Below are positions 1 to 8,327 of a stretch of DNA of 42,980 nucleotides, in pieces (position 1 is the first letter of the stretch; each line of letters opens with the position of its first letter). Both the position numbers and the translations under genes were made by a program. Origin of the DNA: JAZKIX01 sp040384645 (GTDB taxonomy: Bacteria > Pseudomonadota > Gammaproteobacteria > Burkholderiales > Burkholderiaceae_D); NCBI GenBank assembly GCA_040384645.1, contig JAZKIX010000203.1, forward strand, positions 1 through 42,980, in the 5' to 3' direction. The notes beneath the pieces were generated by a model. That model was not told the DNA's origin. It made no database searches and worked only from the letters and a program-made list of their open reading frames with translations.

Positions 1-238
1 TGCTCGATGAGCCGACCGCCGGCATGAACCGGGGCGAAGCCGACGCGGTGGTGGAATTGATCAGGCAAGTGACCACTGGCAAAACTCTGCTCATGGTCGA
101 GCACGATATGCAAGTGGTATTCGGCCTGGCCGATAAAATTGCGGTGCTGGTCTATGGCGCCGTTATCGCCTGCGATACGCCGGCCAATATCCGTGCCAAT
201 CCTGCGGTGCAAGAAGCCTATCTGGGTGTGGCGCCAGT
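1..238 (+). CDS. livG: LivG-type ABC transporter ATP-binding protein, C-terminal part
   Basis: This is the tail of a cytoplasmic ATPase of a branched-chain amino acid (HAAT) type ABC importer. The reading frame is open from the window start, and both ends are missing: the N-terminus lies outside the window and the last residues and stop fall in the run of N. The visible part begins in the Walker B/D-loop (LDEPTAGMN), then shows the H-loop region (LLMVEHDMQVVF) and the family tail (LADKIAVLVYGAVIACDTP, NPAVQEAYLG). The EHDM and NPxVQEAYLG wording separates LivG from LivF. The LivF-like partner follows directly, as is usual in liv operons. The transported substrate cannot be told from the ATPases alone. 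Confidence 0.9.
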
Positions 239-248
239 NNNNNNNNNN
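239..248. other. Assembly gap (10 N)
   Basis: Ten consecutive N characters interrupt the sequence between the LivG and LivF reading frames. They hide the stop codon of the first gene and probably the start codon of the second. A round number of ten suggests a scaffold join or placeholder, so the true gap length may differ. Confidence 0.95.
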
Positions 249-249
249 A

Positions 250-951
250 TTGGAGATTGAAGATTTGCACGCTTTTTATGGCAAGAGCCATGTCTTGCAC
301 GGCCTTGATCTGGTAGTCGGCGCGGGCGAGATTGTCAGCTTGCTGGGTCGCAACGGCGTTGGTCGCTCGACCACGCTGAAAGCCGTGATCGGCCAAGTCA
401 AGGCGCATGGTTCGATCCGCTTCAAGGGGGGGCAAATGCTCGGTCTGAAACCGTTTCAGATTGCGCGCCATGGTATTGGCTATGTACCGGAAAATCGCGA
501 TATATTCCCCACTTTGAGCGTGCAGCAAAACCTTATTCTGGGACAGAAATCTGTCCAAAAACATGCGAAACCGGCACGCTGGCAATTGCAGGATATGTAC
601 CGCATGTTCCCGGTATTGGAGCAACGTAAGGACGCCGCAGCCGGCGTATTGTCAGGCGGCGAACAGCAAATGTTGACGCTGTGCCGCAGCCTGATGGGTG
701 ACCCTGATCTGATCATGATTGATGAGCCAACGGAAGGGCTGGCACCGAAAATCGTGGCGCAGCTGGCAGACTTCTTACGCCAGTTAAAAGAGCAGGGCTT
801 GTCGGTATTGCTGGTGGAACAAAAACTTGCCATTGCGCTCGATATTTCGCAGCGTGTCCTGGTCATGGGGCATGGTGCGGCGGTATTTGAAGGCACGCCG
901 CAAGCCTTGCTCGATAACGTCGCAATCCGGCGCGAGTGGTTGGCGGTGTAG
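250..951 (+). CDS. livF: LivF-type ABC transporter ATP-binding protein (start in gap)
   Basis: This is the second ATPase of the branched-chain amino acid type importer. The frame is open from the N run and the first visible residues (LEIEDLHAFYGKSHVLHGLDL) match the usual LivF N-terminus, so the true start is either the TTG at 250 or a codon lost in the gap. Motifs in order are the P-loop (GRNGVGRSTT, about residues 33-42), Q-loop region (GIGYVPENRDIFPTL), signature (LSGGEQQML), Walker B (LIMIDEPTEGLAP) and H-loop (LLVEQKLA). The invariant P-loop lysine is replaced by arginine (codon at 364-366). My recollection is that such RS variants occur in some betaproteobacterial LivF proteins, so the gene need not be dead. 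Confidence 0.9.
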   Translation: MEIEDLHAFYGKSHVLHGLDLVVGAGEIVSLLGRNGVGRSTTLKAVIGQVKAHGSIRFKGGQMLGLKPFQIARHGIGYVPENRDIFPTLSVQQNLILGQKSVQKHAKPARWQLQDMYRMFPVLEQRKDAAAGVLSGGEQQMLTLCRSLMGDPDLIMIDEPTEGLAPKIVAQLADFLRQLKEQGLSVLLVEQKLAIALDISQRVLVMGHGAAVFEGTPQALLDNVAIRREWLAV

Positions 952-1153
952 TGCAGACGCCAGGCCAATACCGGTTTTGATTCAAGCTGGTTTTTGTTCA
1001 GAATATCGACTCTAAATCGACTGCCGGAAACGGTTGCCGGTTCGGCTATAGTGAGGTTTGCAGAGTACAGCGTCGACCAAGACTGACCGATTTTGATATT
1101 TCCCCAAATTCATTTCAAACATCCTCATTTACACATCCCCACAAGGAATTTCC

Positions 1154-3247
1154 ATGACCGCCATATACCAAGTGAACGGTGACATCGCAGTCATCACCCT
1201 CAATAACCCACCGGTCAACGGTCTCGGCAAAGTCACCCGCGGTGCCGTGATCGAAGGCATGCACACCGCGCTGGCCGACCCGCAAGTGGTGGCGATCGTC
1301 ATCACCGGTGCCGGCCGTGCTTTTTGCGGTGGCGCCGATATCAAGGAATTCAATACACCCGCAGGGCTGGAAGAACCCTCGCTGCACACCATGAATAGCC
1401 TGATCGAAACGTCGACCAAGCCGGTGGTTGCCGCGATTCATTCGGTTTGTATGGGCGGCGGACTGGAACTGGCGTTGAGCTGTAATTACCGGATTGCAGC
1501 CCCCGGAGCACAGATTGCCTTGCCCGAAGTAAAAATTGGCATCTTGCCCGGCGCCGGCGGCACCCAGCGCCTGCCGCGCGCAGTCGGGTTGGAACTGGCG
1601 CTCACCATGATCACAGGCGGTGCGCCGATATTGTCGGAAAAGTTGGCCGATTCCGGCTTGCTTACCGCCATTATCGAAGGCGACTTGATGCAGGGCGCGC
1701 TCGATTTTGCCCATCAAGTAGTTGGCCGGCGCGTCGACGGCCGCAAGCCGAACGAAGTGCGCGACATCAGCATCGACCATCCAAATCCGCAGGCTTTTTT
1801 GGAAGCAGCACGCGCCAAAGTCAAGGCAGCGGCTGGGCCATTCCCAGCGCCGCTCAAATGCGTCGATGCCATTGCCGCCGCCGTGACGATGCCGTTTGAA
1901 GACGGTATCGAATTTGAAAAGAAATTATTCCTTGAGCTGGTGCAAACCACCGAATCGAAAGCCCTGCGCCACGCATTCTTTGGCGAACGCGCCGCCGGCA
2001 AAGTGCCTGACGTACCGGAAAATACGCCGCTGCGGCCGATCAAATCGGCTGCCGTGATCGGTGCCGGCACCATGGGTGGCGGCATCGCAATGAATTTTAC
2101 CAATGCCGGCATCCCGGTCACCATACTGGAAATGCAGCAAGAGGCGCTCGATAAAGGTTTGGCAAAGATTCGCAAAAATTACGAAAACAGCCTCAGCAAA
2201 GGCAAGCTGACGTCGGAGCAATTGGCGCAGCGCACCGGCTTGATCACAGGCACGCTTTCGTATGAGGATATCGCCCAGGCCGATATCGTGATCGAGGCGG
2301 TATTCGAAGATATGGCGGTGAAACAAGCCATCTTTAAACAGCTAGATCAAGTCATGAAGCCAGGCGCGATCCTGGCATCGAATACTTCCACGCTGGACTT
2401 GAATCAGATCGCCGATTTCACCAATCGCCCGCAAGACGTGATCGGCATGCATTTTTTCAGCCCGGCCAATGTGATGAAGTTATTGGAAATCGTGCGCGGC
2501 GCCAAGACTGGCAAGGACGTGCTGGCAACAGCCCTGGCACTATCGAAAAAAATTAAGAAAACCGGCGTGGTATCCGGCGTATGCGACGGTTTCATTGGCA
2601 ACCGCATGCTGGAACCCTATGTGCGGCAAGCCTATTTCTTGTTGGAAGAAGGTTGTTTGCCGGAGCAAATCGATCAAGCTGCTGAAAATTTTGGCTTCGC
2701 CATGGGCCCGTTCCGCATGGGCGATCTGGCAGGCAACGACATCGGCTGGGCTATCCGCAAACGCCATTACGCTGAACATCCTGCTGCAGCGCGAGTTGCG
2801 ATTGCAGATCAATTGTGTGAAATGGGGCGCTTCGGGCAAAAAGCCGGTGCCGGCTGGTACGACTACCAAGCTGGTGATCGCACAGCGCATCCATCTGGCG
2901 TCGTCAAAGACATGATCCTGCAACATTCGGCAGCCTTGGGCTTGACTCGGCGCGATATCGGCGAGCAGGAAATCGTGGAGCGACTGGTGTACGCGCTGGC
3001 CAATGAAGGCGCCCGCATTCTGGAAGAAGGTATCGCCATGCGCGCCTCGGACATCGACATGATTTACCTCTCCGGCTACGGCTTCCCCTTACACCGCGGC
3101 GGGCCGATGTTCTATGCCGATACGGTTGGCTTGCCGCAAGTGGTGGCTGCGATAGAAAAATATGCTCAGGGTCAAAATGGCGTAGCGTGGAAACCGGCGC
3201 CATTGCTGTTAAGGCTGGCGGCAGAGGGCAAGGGATTTAATGGCTGA
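1154..3247 (+). CDS. Bifunctional enoyl-CoA hydratase / 3-hydroxyacyl-CoA dehydrogenase
   Basis: A multifunctional beta-oxidation enzyme of 697 residues. The N-terminal crotonase domain (about 1-190) hydrates trans-2-enoyl-CoA; the NAD-dependent domain (about 296-480) oxidises the 3-hydroxyacyl-CoA, followed by the duplicated C-terminal 3HCDH domain. Visible are the crotonase oxyanion region (AFCGGADIKEF), likely catalytic glutamates E105 (GGGLELAL) and E125 (IALPEVKIG), the Rossmann loop GAGTMGGG from about residue 303, the dehydrogenase histidine H433 (GMHFFSPANV) and GFIGNRML. Length and order match peroxisomal-type/FadB-FadJ multifunctional enzymes. The start at 1154 is preceded by AAGGAA. 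No thiolase gene is adjacent, so it appears to be a single gene here. Confidence 0.93.
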   Translation: MTAIYQVNGDIAVITLNNPPVNGLGKVTRGAVIEGMHTALADPQVVAIVITGAGRAFCGGADIKEFNTPAGLEEPSLHTMNSLIETSTKPVVAAIHSVCMGGGLELALSCNYRIAAPGAQIALPEVKIGILPGAGGTQRLPRAVGLELALTMITGGAPILSEKLADSGLLTAIIEGDLMQGALDFAHQVVGRRVDGRKPNEVRDISIDHPNPQAFLEAARAKVKAAAGPFPAPLKCVDAIAAAVTMPFEDGIEFEKKLFLELVQTTESKALRHAFFGERAAGKVPDVPENTPLRPIKSAAVIGAGTMGGGIAMNFTNAGIPVTILEMQQEALDKGLAKIRKNYENSLSKGKLTSEQLAQRTGLITGTLSYEDIAQADIVIEAVFEDMAVKQAIFKQLDQVMKPGAILASNTSTLDLNQIADFTNRPQDVIGMHFFSPANVMKLLEIVRGAKTGKDVLATALALSKKIKKTGVVSGVCDGFIGNRMLEPYVRQAYFLLEEGCLPEQIDQAAENFGFAMGPFRMGDLAGNDIGWAIRKRHYAEHPAAARVAIADQLCEMGRFGQKAGAGWYDYQAGDRTAHPSGVVKDMILQHSAALGLTRRDIGEQEIVERLVYALANEGARILEEGIAMRASDIDMIYLSGYGFPLHRGGPMFYADTVGLPQVVAAIEKYAQGQNGVAWKPAPLLLRLAAEGKGFNG

Positions 3248-3302
3248 TGGTGTGGATCGCAGGGAAAACACGCGGCCGTAGCTTGTGTATATGCGAAAAT
3301 AT

Positions 3303-3380
3303 GGGGGTATAGGGCAATAATGCACTTCTCCCGCACGTTTTCATTGGCGCTTATTTAATACTGCATGGAGTATATTTTTG
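3303..3380 (+). repeat. Dispersed intergenic repeat, copy A
   Basis: About 78 bp lying between the beta-oxidation gene and thrC. It starts with GGGGGTATAGGGC, has the core CCCGCACGTTTTCATTGGC, and ends with an imperfect hairpin (AATACT / AGTAT) followed by a run of T. Four further copies lie at 5166-5243, 13751-13828, 17012-17092 and 28292-28370. Copies A and B align along their whole length without a gap. Confidence 0.75.
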
Positions 3381-3543
3381 GCTTTCCGAACAAAAATAGA
3401 CACCCTGAAGCCTCGGTTCGCCAATGCCCCGCGTCGTGCGGACACAATTTATAATGTCGGCTTGCTTGCAGGACGCATTGTGATTGCCCCGATGCTCTTG
3501 CAATAATGATGCACTTTCTGCTCTACCAACCGGACACTAACCT

Positions 3544-5028
3544 ATGCAATACGTATCAACCCGCGCAGGCGCGGCCAATTCTTCGGCACCGCAATCTTTT
3601 TCCGATATCTTGCTGGGCGGCCTCGCCTCCGATGGCGGATTGTTCTTGCCAACCGAATATCCGCAAGTGACTGATGCCGAATTGACTGCCTGGCGCAAGC
3701 TGTCGTATGCCGACCTGGCATTCGAAATCCTGCGTAAATTTGCCACTGACATCCCCGACGCTGACCTCAAGGCGCTGACCAAAGAAACTTACACCACCGA
3801 GGTCTATCGCAACGCCCGCGAAGGCGACGACCTCAAGCAAATCACGCCGCTGCGCCTGCTGGAAGAAAACCTGCAAAAAGGCGGCGCCACTTCCCTGATC
3901 CTGCAATCGCTGTCGAACGGCCCAACTCTGGCGTTTAAGGACATGGCGATGCAATTGCTGGGTAATCTGTTTGAATACACGCTGGCCAAGCACAATGCCG
4001 AACTCAATATTTTCGGCGCCACCTCGGGCGATACCGGCAGCGCGGCCGAATATGCGATGCGCGGCAAAAAAGGCATCCGCGTTTTCATGCTGTCGCCGCA
4101 CAAGAAAATGAGCGCTTTTCAGACCGCGCAAATGTTCAGCCTGCAAGACCCCAACATTTTCAATATCGCAGTCGAAGGCGTGTTCGACGATTGCCAGGAC
4201 ATGGTCAAAGCCGTTTCCAACGATCTGGAATACAAGACGCGCCAAAAAATCGGCACCGTCAATTCCATCAACTGGGCCCGCGTGGTGGCGCAAGTGGTGT
4301 ATTACTTCCGCGGTTATTTATTGGCGACGTCCAGCAACGAACAAAAGGTGTCATTCACCGTGCCGTCCGGCAATTTCGGTAATATCTGCGCCGGCCATAT
4401 TGCCCGCATGATGGGCTTGCCAATCGACAAATTGGTCGCTGCCACCAATGAAAACGATGTGCTAGATGAATTTTTTCGCACCGGCGTGTACCGGGTGCGT
4501 AAGTCGGCCGAGACGTACCACACCAGCAGCCCATCGATGGATATTTCCAAGGCGTCCAACTTCGAACGTTTTATTTTCGACCTGCTGGGACGCGACAGCG
4601 ACCGCGTGCGGGCCTTGTTCCAGAAAGTCGAAACCCATGGCGGTTTCGACTTGTCCGGCAAGCCCGGCAGCGATGGCGATGAATTTGCCAAGGTCAAGCA
4701 ATATGGCTTTTTATCCGGCAAATCGACCCACCAAGACCGGCTCGACACCATCCGCGACGTCGCCGATGACTACGAGATCACCATCGACACCCACACCGCC
4801 GACGGCATCAAGGTCGCGCGCGAATACTTGGTGCCGGGCGTGCCAATGATCGTGCTGGAAACCGCCTTGCCGGCGAAATTCAATGAAACCATTCTTGAAG
4901 CACTGGGCGTCGATGCAGAACGGCCAGCTGGCTTTGAAGACATCGAATCGCTGCCGCAACGTTTTGAAGTCATGAGCACAGATGTGGAAAAAATGAAGGC
5001 GTATATTGCGAAAAATACGGGACTGTAA
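3544..5028 (+). CDS. thrC: Threonine synthase
   Basis: A PLP enzyme of 494 residues that converts O-phospho-L-homoserine to L-threonine and phosphate, the last step of threonine biosynthesis. The N-terminus (MQYVSTRAG, then GLASDGGLFLP) is typical of the bacterial long-form ThrC. The Schiff-base lysine is K132 in LAFKDMAMQLLG; the phosphate/PLP loops GATSGDTGSAAE and VPSGNFGNICAGH are present. The length matches the family. The start ATG follows CGGACACTAACCT with no strong ribosome site, but the N-terminal match supports it. Homoserine dehydrogenase, often next to thrC, is not seen upstream; instead a 296-nt spacer with repeat copy A precedes it. It is probably its own transcription unit. 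Confidence 0.96.
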   Translation: MQYVSTRAGAANSSAPQSFSDILLGGLASDGGLFLPTEYPQVTDAELTAWRKLSYADLAFEILRKFATDIPDADLKALTKETYTTEVYRNAREGDDLKQITPLRLLEENLQKGGATSLILQSLSNGPTLAFKDMAMQLLGNLFEYTLAKHNAELNIFGATSGDTGSAAEYAMRGKKGIRVFMLSPHKKMSAFQTAQMFSLQDPNIFNIAVEGVFDDCQDMVKAVSNDLEYKTRQKIGTVNSINWARVVAQVVYYFRGYLLATSSNEQKVSFTVPSGNFGNICAGHIARMMGLPIDKLVAATNENDVLDEFFRTGVYRVRKSAETYHTSSPSMDISKASNFERFIFDLLGRDSDRVRALFQKVETHGGFDLSGKPGSDGDEFAKVKQYGFLSGKSTHQDRLDTIRDVADDYEITIDTHTADGIKVAREYLVPGVPMIVLETALPAKFNETILEALGVDAERPAGFEDIESLPQRFEVMSTDVEKMKAYIAKNTGL

Positions 5029-5033
5029 GGCGG

Positions 5034-5051
5034 GTCGGGTTTTAACCCGAC
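5034..5051 (+). terminator. Inverted repeat after thrC
   Basis: A perfect 8-bp stem (GTCGGGTT / AACCCGAC) with a 2-nt loop starts five bases after the thrC stop codon. There is no clear T run after it, so it may be a weak terminator or an mRNA-stabilising hairpin. A CTGCGCAG palindrome follows it. Confidence 0.4.
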
Positions 5052-5165
5052 TTGCTGCGCAGCGTTGGGTATAGCCGATATTGGCGCGCTGAAGTCCGAC
5101 TTACAAGCAAGCTACAGCCGGCCACACATTTGCCTGACGTTATACGCAATATCGGTGAGTTTATG

Positions 5166-5243
5166 GGGGGTATATGCCTAAACATGCCATTATCCGCACG
5201 GTTTTATTGGCTTAAATTTAATACTGTAGCCAGTATATTTTTG
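5166..5243 (+). repeat. Dispersed intergenic repeat, copy B
   Basis: A 78-bp copy of the repeat in the leader of moeA, ending 45 nt before the start codon. It carries GGGGGTATATGCC, the core ATCCGCACGGTTTTATTGGC and the best terminal hairpin of the family: AATACTG, loop TAGC, CAGTATATTTTT. The hairpin plus T run looks like an intrinsic terminator, so it may end transcription before moeA or act as an attenuator. Confidence 0.75.
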
Positions 5244-5288
5244 TCAAAAAGCTCTAATTTTGCCTTCCAAACTCTCACAGAGCCGCCA

Positions 5289-6527
5289 ATGACAGAACGC
5301 AAACCGATGTTGACCGCTTCCGAGGCATTGGCCTTGTTGCTCGCTGCTGCCAAGCCGATCAGCGAGGTTGAAACCCTGCCGACGCAAGAAGCCAATGGCC
5401 GCACGTTGGCGATGGATCAAATCTCACAACTCGACGTGCCGTCGATGGATAACACGCAGATGGATGGCTACGCTGTCCATGCTACCGATTGCAGCAGCGG
5501 CGCGGTCACATTGCCTGTCAGCCAGCGGATTCCGGCGGGATATGTCGGCCAGCCATTGCAGCCAGGCACAGCGGCGCGGATTTTTACCGGCGCGATGATT
5601 CCGCAAGGTGCCGATGCAGTTGTGATGCAAGAAATGTGCGACGCAGGCAGCGATCCCGACCAACCGACCGTCTCTATCAAACATGCGCCCCGAGCCGGGG
5701 AATGGATACGCCGCACCGGTGAAGATATTCGTGCCGGCAGTGTGATCTTGCCGGCCGGAACCCGTTTGCGTGCGCAAGAACTGGGTTTGGCAGCCTCGGT
5801 CGGCTTTGCCAGCCTGCCGCTGGTACGGCGGCCGCGTGTCGCAGTGTTTTTTACCGGCGATGAATTGACCATGCCGGGCGAGGCACTGAAACCAGGCGCG
5901 ATCTACAATTCCAACCGCTTTCTACTGCGTGGTTTGCTGGAAAACCTGGGCTGCGACATCAGCGATTTTGGCATCGTACCCGATACGTTGGCTGCGACAC
6001 GTGACACCCTCCGGCGTGCAGCACAACAACACGATTTAATCCTGACTTCAGGCGGGGTTTCGGTCGGTGAAGAAGACCATATCAAGCCGGCGGTGGAAGC
6101 CGAAGGGCGCCTGAATCTGTGGCAGATTGCTTTCAAGCCTGGCAAGCCGCTGGCCTTTGGCGAAGTCAACCGCAGTACCGGGTCGACGGCATTTTTCATC
6201 GGCTTGCCGGGTAATCCGGTATCGAGTTTCGTCACATTTTTATTGTTTGTACGCCCCTTCATTTTGCGCATGCAAGGCGTTCAGGATGTGGCGCCAAAGG
6301 TGTTCAAGCTGAGAGCCGATTTTGCCTTGGACAAGGCAGATCGCCGAAATGAATTCCTACGTGCCAAAATTAATGGCGGAGGCGGCCTCGACCTGTTTCC
6401 CAATCAAGGATCCGGCGTGCTGACCTCGACAGTTTGGGGCGATGGCTTGATCGACAATCCGGCCGGCCACACCATTGCCTTGGGCGATCTGGTCTCATTT
6501 ATGTCGTTTGATTGCTTGCTCAATTGA
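5289..6527 (+). CDS. moeA: Molybdopterin molybdotransferase MoeA
   Basis: MoeA inserts molybdate into adenylated molybdopterin in the last step of Moco synthesis. The protein is 412 residues, the usual length. The frame is open further upstream, but the family N-terminus (MTERKPMLTASEALALLL) begins at the ATG at 5289 and the upstream codons read into repeat copy B, so this start is chosen. Visible are the linker/domain I motif (PSMDNTQMDGYAVHA), the MoCF-binding domain (FTGDEL, GAIYNSNRFLL, LTSGGVSVGEEDH) and the domain IV entry (GLPGNPVSSFVTF). The next gene overlaps its stop by one base, which suggests translational coupling with the moaD-moaE genes. Confidence 0.95.
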   Translation: MTERKPMLTASEALALLLAAAKPISEVETLPTQEANGRTLAMDQISQLDVPSMDNTQMDGYAVHATDCSSGAVTLPVSQRIPAGYVGQPLQPGTAARIFTGAMIPQGADAVVMQEMCDAGSDPDQPTVSIKHAPRAGEWIRRTGEDIRAGSVILPAGTRLRAQELGLAASVGFASLPLVRRPRVAVFFTGDELTMPGEALKPGAIYNSNRFLLRGLLENLGCDISDFGIVPDTLAATRDTLRRAAQQHDLILTSGGVSVGEEDHIKPAVEAEGRLNLWQIAFKPGKPLAFGEVNRSTGSTAFFIGLPGNPVSSFVTFLLFVRPFILRMQGVQDVAPKVFKLRADFALDKADRRNEFLRAKINGGGGLDLFPNQGSGVLTSTVWGDGLIDNPAGHTIALGDLVSFMSFDCLLN

Positions 6528-6871
6528 TGTTCGGTCGCTGGTTGCAGTGGAATAAGGGACGTCAGCAAGGCGGCTATTGGAAGATGTTGCTGGCCACCAG
6601 TCCGTGGCCGATTCCATTCGATGCTTATCTGCTGAAATTTGAGCAAGGTGCGGTCATTGCAGAGCACACCGATCCGGTTAAAACTGGCCGCCATTACCGT
6701 TTAAATATTGTATTAAAGGCGGCGCAAGAAGGAGGTGAATTTGTTTGTACATCGCCGATCTACAGCAATAGCCGAATCAAATTTTTTCGTCCCGATGCCT
6801 GCGCCCATAGCGTGAGTGAAGTCCGGCGCGGCAGTCGCTGGGTAGTGTCGATAGGCTGGATTAGAAGGTAG
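6527..6871 (+). CDS. Small 2OG-Fe(II) oxygenase-like protein
   Basis: A 114-residue protein whose ATG overlaps the moeA stop (TGATG) and which ends 3 nt before moaD. It holds the core of a double-stranded beta-helix dioxygenase: the HxD pair H47/D49 (AEHTDPV), the distal histidine H94 (ACAHSVSEV) and the 2-oxoglutarate-binding arginine R104 (RGSRWVVSIGW). It lacks the extra N-terminal regions of prolyl 4-hydroxylases, so it is a minimal domain. All four expected cofactor residues are in the right order, so it is probably active. The substrate is unknown. Its place inside the Moco operon is suggestive, but I know of no Moco step that needs it. The assignment is by motif pattern, not by a close homologue. 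Confidence 0.75.
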   Translation: MFGRWLQWNKGRQQGGYWKMLLATSPWPIPFDAYLLKFEQGAVIAEHTDPVKTGRHYRLNIVLKAAQEGGEFVCTSPIYSNSRIKFFRPDACAHSVSEVRRGSRWVVSIGWIRR

Positions 6872-6874
6872 TTT

Positions 6875-7132
6875 ATGGAAATAACACTGCGTTTTTTTGC
6901 CAGTATCCGCGAAGCTCTTGGCAGTTCACACGAGGCATTGCTTTGTCCTGATGACATGCGGACGGTCGGCCAGTTGCGTCATTTCCTGCAACAACGTGGT
7001 GGCGTATGGGCCGATGTTTTAGCGGATCGGCGTGCAGTGTTGACGGCATGTAACCAGGTCATGGGCGATAGTGCCACGCTACTGTCGGATGGTTGCGAAG
7101 TGGCTTTTTTCCCGCCGGTAACGGGCGGCTGA
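6875..7132 (+). CDS. moaD: Molybdopterin synthase sulfur carrier subunit MoaD
   Basis: A ubiquitin-fold sulfur carrier of 85 residues. The C-terminal Gly-Gly (FFPPVTGG) is adenylated and converted to a thiocarboxylate, which donates sulfur to precursor Z inside MoaE. The N-terminus (MEITLRFFASIREALG) is typical. It starts 3 nt after the oxygenase-like gene and moaE follows after a 60-nt spacer, so moeA, the oxygenase gene, moaD and moaE form one transcription unit. No moaA or moaC is seen in this window, so the first step of the pathway must be encoded elsewhere. Confidence 0.93.
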   Translation: MEITLRFFASIREALGSSHEALLCPDDMRTVGQLRHFLQQRGGVWADVLADRRAVLTACNQVMGDSATLLSDGCEVAFFPPVTGG

Positions 7133-7192
7133 ATTGGTCGAATATTGGTCGAGTTCCACTCGATTTTTCTTTTATTAAATCCAAACACAATC

Positions 7193-7651
7193 ATGCCGAT
7201 CCGGATTCAAACCGACGATTTCGATCTCTCAGCCGAGTTGGCAGGGCTACGTCAAGGCAATCGGCAAGTCGGTGCAGTAGTGTCTTTTGTCGGCACGGTA
7301 CGTGATATCAACGACGGCGCCAGCGTGTCGCAGATGGAACTGGAGCATTATCCCGGCATGACGGAAAAGGCTTTGGACGCCATCGTGCTGCGTGCCAAGT
7401 CGCGCTGGGATATTTTCGAGGTACTGATCATCCATCGCATCGGGCCGTTGCTGCCATCGGATCAGATCGTGCTGGTAGTCGTAACTTCAAAACACCGGGG
7501 TGACGCTTTCTCCGCTTGCGAATTCATCATGGATTATTTGAAGAGCGAAGCGCCATTTTGGAAAAAAGAGCAAACGCCAGACGGCGCACGCTGGGTCGAT
7601 GCACGTACCGTAGACGATCTGGCGCTGGCGAAGTGGGAGCGGGGCGGCTAG
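7193..7651 (+). CDS. moaE: Molybdopterin synthase catalytic subunit MoaE
   Basis: The large subunit of molybdopterin synthase, 152 residues, which adds the dithiolene sulfurs to cyclic pyranopterin monophosphate using thiocarboxylated MoaD. The ATG at 7193 is preferred to an in-frame TTG at 7145 because the family N-terminus (MPIRIQTDDFDLSAEL) starts there. Visible are VGAVVSFVGTVRD, the LELEHYPGM-like segment (MELEHYPGMTEKAL), the HRIGPL segment and the lysine-rich active-site loop KSEAPFWKKEQT. It is the last Moco gene of the operon. Confidence 0.95.
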   Translation: MPIRIQTDDFDLSAELAGLRQGNRQVGAVVSFVGTVRDINDGASVSQMELEHYPGMTEKALDAIVLRAKSRWDIFEVLIIHRIGPLLPSDQIVLVVVTSKHRGDAFSACEFIMDYLKSEAPFWKKEQTPDGARWVDARTVDDLALAKWERGG

Positions 7652-7756
7652 CTAGAAAACAGGGTGTTGTCCTCAATTTTGAGGCGGTGTTGCTGGCCGC
7701 TTCATGCATGAAGTTTTTATCGAGTAAGGCTCAATTTTGAAAGAATTACTGAAGTC

Positions 7757-8260
7757 ATGAATCCAATTTCGAATTCGCTGCCATTCCGTATTGGGCAAGG
7801 TTATGATTGCCATGCTTTGGTCACCGAGCGCAAGCTGATTATCGGCGGCGTCACGATTCCGCATCGCTTTGGTCTGTTGGGCCATTCGGATGCTGATGTG
7901 TTATTGCATGCGATTACCGATGCCTTGTTCGGTGCGGCTGGCCTGGGTGATATTGGGCGCCATTTCCCGGATACCGATGCCCGTTTTGCCGGTGCCGATT
8001 CGCGCGCATTGCTGCGCGAAGCTGTTAAACGCGTGGCTGCTGCCGGCTATAAGGTGGGCAATATCGACGCCACCATCATTGCGCAAGCACCCAAGATGGC
8101 GCCGCATATCGCACAAATGGTGGCCAATATCGCAAGTGATCTTGAAGTGTCGGCTGCGCAAGTGAACATCAAGGCAAAAACCAATGAAAAAATGGGTTTT
8201 CTAGGACGCGAAGAGGGCATTGCCGCAGAGGCGGTGGCATTGATTCTGCTTAAGGTTTAA
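7757..8260 (+). CDS. ispF: 2-C-methyl-D-erythritol 2,4-cyclodiphosphate synthase
   Basis: IspF of the MEP isoprenoid pathway, 167 residues, a trimeric Zn enzyme. The metal ligands are D17 and H19 (GYDCHAL) and H51 (DVLLHAI); the substrate loop GRHFPDTD and the C-terminal KAKTNEKMGFLGREEGI are intact. The usual valine between D17 and H19 is a cysteine here. IspD, commonly fused to or next to IspF, is not visible. The start is an ATG at 7757; the region between moaE and ispF holds a small CCTCAA/TTGAGG palindrome (7671-7684). Confidence 0.95.
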   Translation: MNPISNSLPFRIGQGYDCHALVTERKLIIGGVTIPHRFGLLGHSDADVLLHAITDALFGAAGLGDIGRHFPDTDARFAGADSRALLREAVKRVAAAGYKVGNIDATIIAQAPKMAPHIAQMVANIASDLEVSAAQVNIKAKTNEKMGFLGREEGIAAEAVALILLKV

Positions 8261-8327
8261 AGCCGTGCAATAGCACTAAAAAGTAAGTGGTTTAACGGTG
8301 GTTGTTTCGCTCTTGAAAGGATTGAGT

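Noticed and set aside
5052..5288. An N-terminal extension of MoeA by 79 residues
   Set aside because: The frame is open, but the translated part runs through repeat copy B and the MoeA family N-terminus begins at the ATG at 5289.
5160..5288. A Moco-sensing riboswitch in the moeA leader
   Set aside because: The structured part is a copy of a repeat that also occurs at four sites unrelated to Moco genes, and it does not show the pairing pattern of the known Moco RNA motif that I could recognise.
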